A stretch of DNA of 64,000 nucleotides from Pegea sp. RAD2-039 (lineage: Eukaryota; Chordata; Thaliacea; Salpida; Salpidae), in contig JAQGEQ010000338.1 of NCBI GenBank assembly GCA_034620365.1, positions 1-64,000 on the forward strand, read 5' to 3'. The notes beneath the pieces were generated by a model. It was given only the letters and a program-made list of their open reading frames with translations, was not told the origin of the DNA and ran no database searches. The position numbers and the translations under genes were made by a program. Positions 9,603-19,506 of this stretch are shown piece by piece; the stretch's first letter is position 1; each line of letters begins with the position of its first letter.

Positions 9603-11134
9603 TATTTATTTATTTATTTATTTATTTATTTATTACAATAAATGTGAAGGAGGGTGCCTAAAGAGAGCACCTCTCGCTAACACACATTCTCACAAATTAG
9701 ATCTATTTGACGTGTAAACGAAAAAGTATATGACAATGAAGAATTGCACAGAATCATAGTATTGTAAAAGAGAAAAATTCACAGTTTAGAAATGGCAATG
9801 TTGACGATATTATAACAATTCAGCTTTTTCTTGAACAGCATAAGTGATTTTGACATGACAATCTCTGATGGCAGATTGTTCCATGTACTGATTGTGCGGT
9901 ATGAGAAAAAACTTAATCTGGTTAACGTAGCTGGTGGAGTGGGCTTATTAAGATGTAATTTATGTCTTCTAAGTTGATATAACTTGAGGGAGGGACTAAT
10001 GGAGAAAAAGTCATCAAACTGAAGATCAATTAGGTTGTGAATAATTTTAAAAATCAGAATAAGGTCGTATTTAATTCTTCGGATTTCCAAAGTATCTAGA
10101 TTGAAGAAGCTGAGACGATGCTTATAACTCTCGTATTTAATATTAAGTTTCCTGCAAACCAATCTCGTAAATTTTGCCTGAACAGATTCGATTTTTCTGA
10201 TATCACCAACTTGATATGGCATCCATGCACTGACATTGTATTCAAGAATAGGGCGTATGTACAGTTTGAAAAGGTTCACGTAAAACCATGGATTTTTAGA
10301 ATTAAAAGTCTTTATGATGAGGTGGACAAGCCTGATAGATTTTCCAAAGATTCTGGAAACATAACTGTGCCATTTGAAGTCAGATGTCAGAGTAATGCCG
10401 AGGTCTATGACTGAGGATACTCGTTCAAGAATAGATCCATTGATGTAGTATTGGTTGCTGAAGTTGGCAGCTGGCTTACGGGAGAATGTTATAACTTCAG
10501 ACTTTGTTGGCTGGATTTTAAGTTGCCAATTCGCAGACCAGTTTTCTACAATATTAAGTGCAGTTTGGAGTTTTGAGTGAGAACCAGATAATAGCTTGAT
10601 GTCGTCTGCATACACAAACACACTGACATTGTCTACTGTTATTAGTCTTCTGATGAGGTCTTCAATGAAAATCAAAAAGAGAAGTGGACCCAGGACGGAA
10701 CCTTGAGGAACGCCGCTGGTGACTTTACTAGGAGTAGATAAAGATCTTTCTACACTGGTTCGTTGGGTTCTACCTGATAAGAAATCTTCAATCCATTTTA
10801 AGATAGAGTTGCTGATTTTTATGTTTTTCAATACAGTAATGAGCTTGTTGTGTGGAACAGAATCAAAAGCTTTAGCAAAATCAAGGTATATGATGTCACA
10901 TGGAGTATTACTTTCGTAATGAGCTGTAAGCTCATTGAAAAAATTGAGATGTTGAGTCAAAGAAGATCTTTGCTTAACAAAGCCATGCTGGACATCAGAT
11001 ATTAGATGATGCTCCGTCAAATGGCTAGTTATATGGTTGTGAATGATGTGCTCTTGAGTTCTGCAGATAACCGACGTCAGCGAAACTGGTCTGTAGTTAA
11101 GTGCAGTGTTTCTGGGACCCTTCTTATAAATACT
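9603..11134 (-). mobile_element. 5'-truncated CR1/L2-type non-LTR retrotransposon
   Basis: The element runs on the minus strand. Its 3' end (low coordinates) carries an (AAAT)n tail at about 9603-9635 and a conserved stem-loop (GGTGC/GCACC, 9653-9671), as in CR1/L2 elements, where RT recognises a 3' hairpin plus microsatellite. The body is the reverse-transcriptase ORF. Similarity stops at about 11134, in the first RT block, so the endonuclease domain and the rest of ORF2 and any ORF1 are absent, as expected from incomplete target-primed reverse transcription. No clear target-site duplication was found. GC is clearly higher than the flanks and the ORF is uninterrupted, suggesting a relatively young insertion. 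Confidence 0.9.
9779..11134 (-). CDS. Non-LTR reverse transcriptase, C-terminal part
   Basis: An open frame of about 451 codons to TGA at 9779. It begins without a start codon because the element is truncated. The first residues (IYKKGPRN, then LNYRPVSLTSVICRTQE) are RT block 1. QHGF follows. LDFAKAFDSVPH holds the first catalytic Asp, SGVPQGSVLGPLLF is the next block, and VYADDIKLL is the catalytic YADD box. LGITLTSD and RPILEYNVSAW follow, then the thumb and the C-terminal region typical of CR1/L2 elements (ESVQAKFTRLVCRKL, YDLILIFKIIH). The intact enzyme copies element RNA into DNA at a nicked target. With all RT catalytic residues present but no endonuclease, this copy cannot mobilise itself. 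The first internal ATG-like start is a TTG at 11020 and is not meaningful. Confidence 0.93.
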   Translation of the reverse strand, partial: SIYKKGPRNTALNYRPVSLTSVICRTQEHIIHNHITSHLTEHHLISDVQHGFVKQRSSLTQHLNFFNELTAHYESNTPCDIIYLDFAKAFDSVPHNKLITVLKNIKISNSILKWIEDFLSGRTQRTSVERSLSTPSKVTSGVPQGSVLGPLLFLIFIEDLIRRLITVDNVSVFVYADDIKLLSGSHSKLQTALNIVENWSANWQLKIQPTKSEVITFSRKPAANFSNQYYINGSILERVSSVIDLGITLTSDFKWHSYVSRIFGKSIRLVHLIIKTFNSKNPWFYVNLFKLYIRPILEYNVSAWMPYQVGDIRKIESVQAKFTRLVCRKLNIKYESYKHRLSFFNLDTLEIRRIKYDLILIFKIIHNLIDLQFDDFFSISPSLKLYQLRRHKLHLNKPTPPATLTRLSFFSYRTISTWNNLPSEIVMSKSLMLFKKKLNCYNIVNIAISKL

Positions 11135-11600
11135 TTATAAAAAATGATTGCATTCTACTTGTTGATATCAACTGATTCCGTCAGTTTCAAAAATAAAATG
11201 ATAGCTAGCAAGCTCGCTAGTTAAAATCAACAATGTTACTTTATATAACCAACTACTCATCTTGTGCTTGTGGGTTGAACAATTTTTAAGCATTTATTTT
11301 CAATTACGTCGAGTTTTCTGTCATTCACATAAAATCAATTAATTTTACTAGATTTTCAAAAAGATTTAATGTACTTCTAATAATTAAAATAAAATTTCTG
11401 ATTATTTTGATTGATACGAAAGAGAACCATTATATAAAAATTTCTTAACATTTCATTTCAAATTTAAGTATTTAGGTATCTCATTTCTCACTAAATTCTA
11501 TTCTAGGAAAATAAGTTTTGTTCTAATGTTACAGAATAGATGTTGCAGTTAAAACTGTTTTAAACATTTAGTGTTTGTAATGTTCAAACACTGTTCAAAA
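11135..11600. other. AT-rich spacer
   Basis: Flank of the LINE. No gene seen. GCAGCAAAAATATTGATTTG near 11605 resembles the sequence bordering the stop codon of the coiled-coil gene. Confidence 0.35.
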
Positions 11601-11699
11601 AAAATGCAGCAAAAATATTGATTTGAATTTACTTGGCAAACGATAGAAGATTAATATTAAAGATTTTAAATTTGCTAATTAAAGTAGTTTCTTAAGTTA

Positions 11700-12475
11700 T
11701 AAAAAGCTATGTGAAGTTATTTATTTATCAGTCAGACTTACAGTAAATCATAACAAATCTACCTTTAAATAAAATTTAGAGAATTTTTAAATGACATTCA
11801 TACATAGCCTACCAATAACGGATCTTATTTGGAAGCAATATCATTTAATAAAAGAAATTTTTTTAGTTTATCATTCTTGCGTTCGAAACTTTTAATTTTT
11901 CATTAGAATTAGTTTGAGTTTACTTAAAATTCTCGATATATATTAACTGTTTGTGTTTACAATAGATTTGTAAAAATTTAAAAACTTATAACTAAAATAA
12001 GAATAATAAAATAAATAAATCTAGTGCTAATAATAAATACAATTCAAATATTAATTGAATAATATTCCAACTGCTAGAAAGTAACAGTTGAATTTGAAAA
12101 CAAATTTTTGCCAGAGAAAATACCATGTTGAAAAATTTTCAACACTCCAAATTGTAAATGCCTTACGGCGGTATCTTTGGTGTAAAAGGTCGTACAGAAT
12201 AAGTATTCTAATCATGACTTCTTACTCTAATGTTCGTGGGTTGTAGAGTTTTCACAGACAACCTGTTTTGAATTTATTAAAATCTAAATTTATTTTCGTA
12301 TTTAATCAAAAGTGTTAACCTACGAAAAATTTTAACTAAGACATAAATTTGTTAAAACATTTTTTTTCGACAGTTAATCTCTGTGATTAAACAATTTTAT
12401 TTTTTTGATTTAAACTTCCATAAAAATATGAACTAATAAACGATATAAAATGCAGCAGAAAATAGACTTCTTAAC
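11700..12475. repeat. Diverged duplicate of the coiled-coil gene 3' flank (copy 1)
   Basis: The block at 11.70-11.88 kb matches 14.98-15.13 kb, and 11.87-12.47 kb matches 15.80-16.42 kb. Best-conserved are a GTTGAAAAATTTTCAAC palindrome (12127-12143), CACTCCAAATTGTAAATGCC, GGCGGTATC and AAAAGTGTTA. In the second copy the match ends within about 25 bases of the coiled-coil ORF stop; here no ORF follows. The copy may be the 3' end of a lost paralogue, or a repeat that landed beside the gene. A short frame (MPYGGIFGVKGRTE and MPFGGISGVEGRTE in the two copies) stays open in both but is too short to call. Confidence 0.65.
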
Positions 12476-13070
12476 AAAAATGTTCTAATAAAATTGTTAT
12501 CCAGCTTATAGATAAGTTTAATTTTATAGTAAAACTAATTATAAAGATAATTTAAAAAATTTCAAATATTGTTTTTGTATTCTATCAAACAATTTTATTA
12601 AATTTAATAATATAAATTTAAATATTCCTAATCAAAAATAATTTTATTAACTTGTTTATGATAAAGTTAAAAAAAAAATTTATAAAAATAAATTAAAATC
12701 AGAGTAAAAATATTCTATTGGTTATGGTACATTAATATTTAGTTAAAGATTTATCTAAATCTGTAAGCATTTTATAGTTTTTAATTTTATCACTTTAAAT
12801 ATTAAATAATCATTTATTAAAATAAATTTATTAAGAATTGAAATCAGTTAAGTTTTAAGATTATAAAATGCTTTGAAAAATAAACTTAAGATGTTATATT
12901 ATGAATATTTAACAAAAGTGAAAAAATCAATCAGTTAAAAATCACTGATTCAAAACTATTGAACTTTTGAAACGATTAAAAACTTACATTCAGAAACATA
13001 AAACTATTTTTGAAACAAAACCAAAATAAATCTGAAAAAAACAAAAGAAACACTAAAACATAAATCCATG
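12476..13070. other. AT-rich DNA, no gene seen
   Basis: Very low GC, mostly A/T runs. No recognisable repeat or exon. Confidence 0.45.
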
Positions 13071-13074
13071 AAAC

Positions 13075-13525
13075 ATTATATTTACTTTCAAAGCATCAAG
13101 TTTGAGTGAAAAAGGTTTTAAACATATTTATAATTTAACATTTGCGTTTAAAGCATAAAGAAACTATTTGAAATGAACTCACAAACACAAGGCAAACACG
13201 TTGTTATATAAAGTATCTAATTTATTACGATCCTATCAGTCTATCAACAAAATAGATAATGGTCAGAGAGAATTTTGAAAACTGATACTGTCAGTTGCAT
13301 TTAACAAAAAAATTTATTGTATTCAATGATATAAAAGAATGCGGTGAGCTTGTTCCTTTCTTTCATATGTTGTGTCATTCTTTTGTTACGTGAATTCTAA
13401 ATGACATTGTCTTCAGTAAACAAATATGTAGAATGATTCATTTAAAAATTTCCACTTTTTTTCTGTTTTCGTTGTCTTGATGCCATTATACTGATTTACA
13501 GAAGTACTTAATCTTATTTGACTTA
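13075..13525 (+). repeat. Type III repeat unit, copy 1
   Basis: One of three related blocks. Shared landmarks are GAAATGAACTCACAAACACAA, the palindrome AACTGA-TACTG-TCAGTT (13280-13296), CTTTCATAT-TTGTGTC, TAAACAAATATGTAGA and TTGATGCCATTAT. Copies 1 and 3 share the whole block; copy 2 shares the palindrome and what follows. Confidence 0.7.
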
Positions 13526-13537
13526 GCAAAGATTTTT

Positions 13538-13756
13538 ATGAAAAAAAGTCTTAAAGCTTTAAGCAAAGGGAATTGCTTTTGTGAAAATTATAATGGTATA
13601 AACAAGTTTCTATCAGGTCTTGACTGGTTTTCTGTTTTCAACTCTTCGAAGATATCGATACTATTTAGTCAAGGTTTATTATCATTTACAGAGCTAATCA
13701 AAAATTTCATATTTTTTATAAAGTCAATAAAAAACTGCATTTGCCCAAATATTTGA
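13538..13756 (+). CDS. Unassigned 72-codon ORF, probably not a gene
   Basis: ATG to TGA directly downstream of a type III block. The peptide has two Cys in NCFCENYNG and hydrophobic Phe/Ile-rich runs. The other two type III copies are not followed by a related frame, which argues against coding. Confidence 0.12.
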   Translation: MKKSLKALSKGNCFCENYNGINKFLSGLDWFSVFNSSKISILFSQGLLSFTELIKNFIFFIKSIKNCICPNI

Positions 13757-13944
13757 AGAATTAACGACATTTAGAAAGTCTCCTATACGAACAAACTAAA
13801 GCAGACCCTTCCACCAAATCTCTCTACAAACATATAACTTATCAATTTTGTCATTTTGCAGGAATAAATAGCCTTTTTGTAAATTTTGAGTTTTCTTAGT
13901 AAGTAATATGTGTTTATTTGCAACCGGAACAAGGCCCCCTTCTT

Positions 13945-13971
13945 GCTAGGCAGGTATCATACCTGCTTGGC
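13945..13971. repeat. 27-bp near-perfect palindrome in a GC-rich patch
   Basis: GCTAGGCAGGTAT, a central C at 13958, then ATACCTGCTTGGC: 13 paired positions, two of them G-T. It follows CAACCGGAACAAGGCCCCC at about 13920-13939. It could be a hairpin terminator, a dimeric protein site or one end of a small foldback element. No second copy was found. Confidence 0.7.
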
Positions 13972-14284
13972 AAAACTAATAGACCATTGAAGTATAACTA
14001 AATACTTTCAATAGAAAACAAAACTACTGTTCTTAAATATAGAAAATACTTACTGCAGCAAACAATTTGATAAGTAATTTAAAAACAGCAATAAACTAAG
14101 ATAAAAATTCACTTGTAAAAATCATTTCTATGAGATCAAAAAAACTAACCTTTAGTTGTTTTCGTCTATAGAAAACAAAGAAATTTTCAAGTGTTTTAGT
14201 ACAAATTAGACAAGTGATTAATATAGTACTAATGATATAAATCAAATCCTGATTTTAAAATTTTATTGAATCATTAAAAAAAAA

Positions 14285-14545
14285 AGATAACATGAAACTT
14301 TGGAAACTGATATTGTCAGTTGCGTTTAATCCTAAAACTATCTTTTATTTAATAGAACGTACCAATGTCATAAAACTTTTTCTAAAATTTTTCATTTAAA
14401 TTTGTTTAATTCTAAAAGACAATATCAAAAGTAAACAAGCATCTATAATCTTAATCTTCATTGAATCATTTGCAAATTCTAAATTTTTGTGCTTTTGTCA
14501 TGTTGATGTCATTATCTTTATTTAGAGAAACAACTAATTTATATA
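14285..14545 (+). repeat. Type III repeat unit, copy 2 (partial)
   Basis: Holds the palindrome AACTGA-TATTG-TCAGTT at 14305-14321, the downstream AGTAAACAAG and GTTGATGTCATTAT landmarks, but lacks the ACTCACAAACACAA part seen in copies 1 and 3. Confidence 0.6.
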
Positions 14546-15239
14546 ATATCATAATATATTATGAATAATTGTATTAACACTGATAAACTACAAACTGTTT
14601 GCAATCTATAGTAACAACAACTTATGTTATCCGAAATTATTGGCTTCATTATTCAGTTGGTTATCACTTTTAAGTGACGCTGGTTTAAATAAATCATAAT
14701 TAACATACTTCTTTTTCATAAATCTAATGGTTTGTTGTGTAATTGTCGTCATTTTACTTTTGATGAATGTATGAGGCTTGTATTGATAAGCTAACGCTAC
14801 TATATATCAATGATATAAATTATTCTTCACTTATAGATGTTAGTAAAGATATTATTAAACTCTCTTGATTTAATATTTAATCCAACATTCTTGATTTGGT
14901 TCTCAGTAAAGCTGACACGGTATAAACGATTTCTTGTATAAATCAAAAAGACATGTTAATCTTTGAGAGGCTGATGACATCATATTTATGAATTAGACTT
15001 ATAGTAATCAATAACAAATTTAGCTCAGCATAAGATTCAGAAGATTTGAAATCATTTCATTTGCGTATTTGTAGTTGGCCTCCATAGATAATCTGCCAAA
15101 AGCAGATCTTATTTTGAAGCAAGATCAAGATTAAATGTAGTTTAAATAAAGTAAATTGTTTCAAGAAGTTTGTTTTTACTCTTTTCAAAGTTGTAATTTA
15201 AGCATATAAACTAAACAATTAATTTTAAACAAGAAATAT
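14546..15239. other. AT-rich DNA with a partial duplicate
   Basis: The part from about 14985 to 15130 matches 11730-11870 (GACTTA-AGTAAT-CATAACAAAT and AGATCTTATTTTGAAGCAA landmarks). No gene seen. Confidence 0.45.
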
Positions 15240-15650
15240 TCTTTTATTAAGATGTCTTTCAAATGTTTATAGCTTAACACTTGTGTGAAAAGCATTAAAA
15301 ACGTGTTTGAAATGAGCTCACAAACACAAAGAAAGTAAGTTTTCATATAAGGCATTCACTATCATACCAGATTAACAAACTGCTTCTTGTATAGCTTTTA
15401 ATATTTGTTTAAATTTGAAAACTGATACTGTCAGTTGCATTTAACGAAAAGATCTCCGACATAAAACGATATGAAGAATGCTGTGGACTTGTATATTTCT
15501 TTCATATTTTGTGTCTTTCTTTTGCTTGTTAAACTCTGAATGATTCTGTCGTAAGTAAGCAAATATGTAGATTGAGATTTTAAATATTTACAAATTGTTT
15601 CTTTTTTCGTTGTATTGATGCCATCATGCTACTAGTAGTATAAAGAAGTA
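15240..15650 (+). repeat. Type III repeat unit, copy 3
   Basis: A full-length match to copy 1: GAAATGAGCTCACAAACACAA, palindrome AACTGA-TACTG-TCAGTT at 15420-15436, CTTTCATATTTTGTGTC and TTGATGCCATCAT. It is inserted between the two halves of the sequence duplicated from 11.7-12.5 kb. Confidence 0.7.
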
Positions 15651-15799
15651 AGTGTTTTCACTTAACGCTACCATAATAACTTTTATGATATACAAAGCTT
15701 TTTCCAAAAGTCTTGTTAAAAATAAAGTTTATTGTTTTTATTTGAATGTCGACATTTTAATCATAAATATTTTAGTCACATTTAAGATTTTAAATAATG

Positions 15800-16421
15800 T
15801 AGCATTTATGCATTCGAGACTCTTACTTTTTTTAATAGAATTAGTTTACTTAAAAGTTTTAATAGACTTAGATTGAATTTACAAAATGTTTTTGATCTAT
15901 ATTAATTGTTTGTTTTTAAAAAAGAAATATAAAATTTTAAAAACGTATTACTGCAAATAAAATTAATAAATCTAGTGCTAATAAGAAATGCAATTGAAAC
16001 AATAACTGAAAAGTATTTCAACTGCTATACGATAGCAAGTTGCTTTTCATAACAATTTTTTGTTAATGTAAACAGCATGTTGAAAAATGTTCAACACTCC
16101 AAATTGTAAATGCCTTTCGGCGGTATTTCTGGTGTGGAAGGTCGAACAGAATCATCATACTAATCATGAATATTTACTCTAATGTTTGTATGTTGTAAAC
16201 ATTTCGCAAACAACTTGTTTTGATTTCGTTAAAATCTAAACTTATTTTCGTATTTAATCAAAAGTGTTATCGTAAGAAGAATTTTAACTAAAAAATAAAT
16301 TTGTTGAAACAGATTTTTTCAACAGTTATTTTCTGTGATTAAACTATTTTGTGTTTGTTGATTTAAACTTACATTAAAATATGAACTAAACGACAAAAAA
16401 CGCAGCAGAAAAATTGATTTG
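15800..16421. repeat. 3' flank of the coiled-coil gene (copy 2 of the duplicate)
   Basis: Matches 11.87-12.47 kb. It contains the palindrome GTTGAAAAATGTTCAAC (16079-16095) and the conserved GGCGGTAT region. If the coiled-coil ORF is transcribed, this is its 3' untranslated region and downstream flank on the minus strand. Confidence 0.65.
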
Positions 16422-17063
16422 TTAATCAAGTCTATTTTCTTCTTGTTGACGATGTTTTTCTTCTTGTTGACGACGTTTTTCTTCTTGTTGACGATGTTTT
16501 TCTTCTTGTTGACGACGTTTTTCTTCTTGTTGAAGGCGTTTTTCTTCTTGTTGAAGGCGTTTTTCTTCTTGTAATCGAAGATTTTCCTGTTCTTGTTGAC
16601 GAAGCATCATATCTCTTTGGTGGTAATTTGCTGACGCTTGTTGCATTCGCTGATATTCAGCTAGACGCTTTATTCTCTCCTGTTCTTCTCTTTCTCGTTG
16701 AAGTCTTTCTTGCTGTTTCTGCTTACCAAGTCTATTTTCTTCTTGTTGACGACGTTTTTCTTCTTCTTGTTGACGAAGCATCATTTCTCTTTGGTGGTAA
16801 TCTGCTGACGCTTGTTGCATTCGCTGATATTCAGATAGACGCTTTATTCTCTCCTGTTCTTCTCTTTCTCGTTGAAGTCTTTCTTGCTGTTCCTGCTTAC
16901 GAAGTCTATTTTCGTCTTGTTGACGACGTTTTTCTTCTTGTTGACGGCGTTTTTCTTCTTGTCGACGCATTTTTTCTTGCTCACGCTGAACACGTTTTTC
17001 TTCCTGTTGACAATTTTTTTCTCCTTGTTGTCGCTTATAGATTTCACTTGTAGAATTCCACAT
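16422..17063 (-). CDS. Coiled-coil protein with heptad repeats, trichohyalin-like composition
   Basis: An intact 213-codon ORF with an ATG start (MWNSTSEIYKRQQ) and TAA stop. Almost all of it is Gln, Glu, Arg and Lys. Tandem 21-bp units encode the heptad QQEEKRR or QQEEKHR. In the middle, a 58-residue module (around residues 57-114 and repeated 174 bp on) contains RLQREREEQERIKRL, EYQRMQQASA and YHQREMMLRQQE. The module copies differ at only a few positions. A charged single helix or coiled coil is expected. Trichohyalin, caldesmon-type and many structural proteins share this composition by convergence, so no orthology is claimed. GC content is far above the flanks. There is no signal peptide. 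It may be a whole intronless gene, one exon, or an expanded minisatellite that happens to be open. The absence of stops in about 640 bases favours coding. Confidence 0.65.
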   Translation of the reverse strand: MWNSTSEIYKRQQGEKNCQQEEKRVQREQEKMRRQEEKRRQQEEKRRQQDENRLRKQEQQERLQREREEQERIKRLSEYQRMQQASADYHQREMMLRQQEEEKRRQQEENRLGKQKQQERLQREREEQERIKRLAEYQRMQQASANYHQRDMMLRQQEQENLRLQEEKRLQQEEKRLQQEEKRRQQEEKHRQQEEKRRQQEEKHRQQEENRLD

Positions 17064-17695
17064 TATGATAAAATCAAAAAGTATTCCAAGCTTATTCCCT
17101 TAAGTCCTGTCAAACAACTTAGTTGAAATTTTGTACAGAAAAACTTATTATAAAATTTTTTAATTTATTTATTTGATTAAGATAAATATTTACTCATGAA
17201 AAATGATGTTACACTAAAAGTAAAGGAAAAACATTGATGACAAATTATAAACTATTTATTTTTACTACTACTTTTGCCATAAATGTTTTCTTTGCTTGAA
17301 CTGTTTTTTTAAGTTAAAGTAAAGAATTTGTTTACAGAAATCTGCCAACAGATAATTTATTAAGAATTATTTTCTTTTTTCATGTTATTAAATATCTAGG
17401 TTTCAAAATTTACTAGTGATTTCAAACGGTCAAAAAATAAATAGGTCTTAAAAAAACAAATCATTTTAAAAACGTTTATAAATGATTATAGCAATTATAG
17501 AAAAGTATTTAACACTTAATAGTTTATTAACGAAAGTTTGCAGTAAAAGATTTTAACAAAATTATAAAAAAATATTTTAATAAAAGTTTACTAATCCAAT
17601 AATAATTTACTTTGATTTATATTAACTATGATAACTTAGATATAATTTAAAAAAAATAAGATAATATTTAAACAAATTTATTTTCTAAAAAGTAA
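17064..17695. other. Upstream flank of the coiled-coil ORF
   Basis: AT-rich. No clear promoter element or further exon seen. Confidence 0.35.
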
Positions 17696-17699
17696 TTAA

Positions 17700-17903
17700 A
17701 AATTTGATCCAACCAAAAACAGAGTAACAAGACAATTAGACATCAAAAACTATTTAGGCCTATACTCTAAAAAACTTCCTTTGTGAGATATTCACCAAGG
17801 ACTAGTCGCTATCAGATGTAAAATCAAATGGCCCTACACTGCAGATTATTTTATAAAATATATTGAGGGTTTCCAAACATTTTTTACAAATTTATTTTTT
17901 TAG
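17700..17903 (+). pseudogene. Coding-like fragment with one in-frame stop
   Basis: One plus-strand frame reads 28 codons (FDPTKNRVTRQLDIKN, then YLGLYSKKLPL), a TGA at 17784, then 38 codons (HQGLVAIRCKIKWPYTADYF, then IKYIEGFQTFF) to TAG. The amino-acid mix is protein-like and unlike random A/T-rich sequence. A GTGAGA at 17783 could be a donor, which would make the stop intronic. No family recognised. Confidence 0.28.
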
Positions 17904-18440
17904 TTTAATTTAAAAAATTTATACACTCTTATTAAAAAAATCAATTAATTCTTTGCTAATTAATTATAATTTAAAAATTAAAAAAAAAATTCTATTTTTT
18001 TTTCTAAGGAGATTTTTTAATACCTAATAAACATATAAGCTAATTTATTCCAAAGGTAGCTCTATTCGTATGAGAAAGTTATAACTTGCTCTAACTGCTG
18101 CTTATGATTCTTAGTTTTAAACCTATAACTAAAGGTAAAAGCAAAAGTTATTTATCAATTGTCTTTAATTTCTATTTATTTTCTAAAATCATTATTTAAA
18201 GTCATAAGTAATTAACTTCATGACTTTTCTTCTTACTACACTATAACATTGTTAATATTTTCAACTTTACAACATATTTATATTTTACAAAATGATGATT
18301 TTACAGAAATAAACTTATCAATTAGTTTTTCTTTTTTGGCTCCATAAATGAAACGTCTTAATAAATCTTTGTCTTTTATAAAATTATGACAATTTATTGA
18401 CAGATATTTAAAAAGCTTTTATTTTTTTTTTCGTTTTAAG
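17904..18440. other. AT-rich DNA, no gene seen
   Basis: No exon or repeat unit recognised. The last 20 bases are a T-rich run that could serve as the acceptor of the next candidate exon. Confidence 0.35.
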
Positions 18441-18588
18441 AATGCATCCAATTGCGATATGAAGACACTTATCATTAAAAATAATAAATGGGAAGTTTTC
18501 GCAGCAAATCACTCTAACCAGCGTTCTGTTTTCTGCAAGCAGTTAAAGGAAAATGAAAAATATGATATAAGAAAAAGGAAAACTTTTG
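18441..18588 (+). CDS. Candidate internal exon, 49 codons
   Basis: A T-rich tract ending TTTTAAG precedes 49 open codons that end at a TTTG|GTAAC donor (phase 1). The frame runs on to TAA at 18621 if unspliced. The peptide includes NCDMKTLIIKNNKWEVF and SVFCKQLKENEKYDIRKRK: mixed, basic, with two Cys. It could be an exon of a gene between the coiled-coil ORF and the TGF-beta-like exon, or a fragment of a dead transposase. The acceptor is AAG rather than CAG, which is weaker. Confidence 0.3.
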
Positions 18589-18829
18589 GTAACAACTATT
18601 TCATGCTATTTTTGTTTATTTAAAGTTTGTACAACTAGCTTTATGTTAGAAGCAAACAAAGTTAAGTAAGCCTCAACATTTCATGTGAAAACTGTTAATA
18701 TTTAAGTATATATGACAGTTTTACTCGTCATTGCTGTTTACCGCTAATGTTAATTGAAAAATGAAAATGAAATCACAATTAGAAGTGATATACATTTTGC
18801 GAGAGTAGATGGTTTAAATTGAATGTACT

Positions 18830-18990
18830 ATATCACTAAAAGTATATATAGATTTATTTTAGATAAGGTTTTTCAATCTAAAATGTCATATGGCGGCGAT
18901 GAATCATCAACTGATTTACTATCAGGAAGCGATGACGTCATATAGAGCATAATGTTTAACTTTTATTTTTACGCATAGTGTATATTTAAA
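18830..18990 (+). repeat. Element Q, copy 1
   Basis: Begins near CAATCTAAAATGTCATATGG and includes GCGGCGATGAATCATCAA, then CTATCAGGAAGCGATGACGTCATATAG (TGACGTCA at 18933-18940), AATGTTT and TTTTATTTTTACGCATAGTG. Copy 2, inverted, is at 20.39-20.55 kb. A short frame (MAAMNHQLIYYQEAMTSYRA) closes at a stop. Confidence 0.75.
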
Positions 18991-19059
18991 TATGTATATT
19001 TAAAAATTATATTTAAATAGAGTAATTATTAAAAAACTATAAATTTTTAATTAGCTTTG

Positions 19060-19345
19060 AACTAATCTTTCCTAAGTTGATTTCAGTAATTACTAATTAT
19101 AGGTTATTGGTTATACAAACCTACGTTGTTTTGCGTTCTATAATCTTTCAAATCCTACAAATCGTATGAGGAAAAAAATTGTTTGACAGCTGTTAAAACA
19201 AATAAAATTTTATGTCAACAACTAAAAAAACATTTCCGAGAATACATTCAAACGTCTTGTAAAGAAGTTTTTAATTTTCACTAAAATGTTTGAATATGAT
19301 TTAGATAAACTGAACAAAGAAATTTGCATTCTACAAAACTTTTAG
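19060..19345 (+). pseudogene. Coding-like fragments in shifted frames
   Basis: Three plus-strand stretches read as plausible peptide but in different frames: VIGYTNLRCFAFYNLSNPTN, LTAVKTNKILCQQLKKHF followed by REYIQTSCKEVFNF, and MFEYDLDKLNKEICILQNF. Frameshifts or small introns would be needed to join them. This may be one decayed gene together with the fragments to either side. Confidence 0.22.
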
Positions 19346-19506
19346 GGGCTACTATTAACGTGAAAAAATAAAAAGAGTTACACTAGAATACAAACTTTTA
19401 GTTATAAGCTATTCGTTATGATCTTCTAATAAATTATATCTTTATAAACTAAAAAGTTGATGTTGGATAAACAATATTTGTAATATTAGTGATAAAACAG
19501 AAAAAA

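Noticed and set aside
10118..10919. Plus-strand ORFs inside the LINE
   Set aside because: Antisense to the reverse-transcriptase frame, which has clear catalytic motifs.
9599..11140. Target-site duplication of the LINE
   Set aside because: AAGTATTTA at the 3' side recurs at the 5' side only as its reverse complement, so it is not a direct repeat.
16628..17126. Plus-strand frames of 141 and 84 codons over the coiled-coil ORF
   Set aside because: They are antisense shadows of the heptad repeat. The minus-strand frame has an ATG, 213 codons and a coherent composition.
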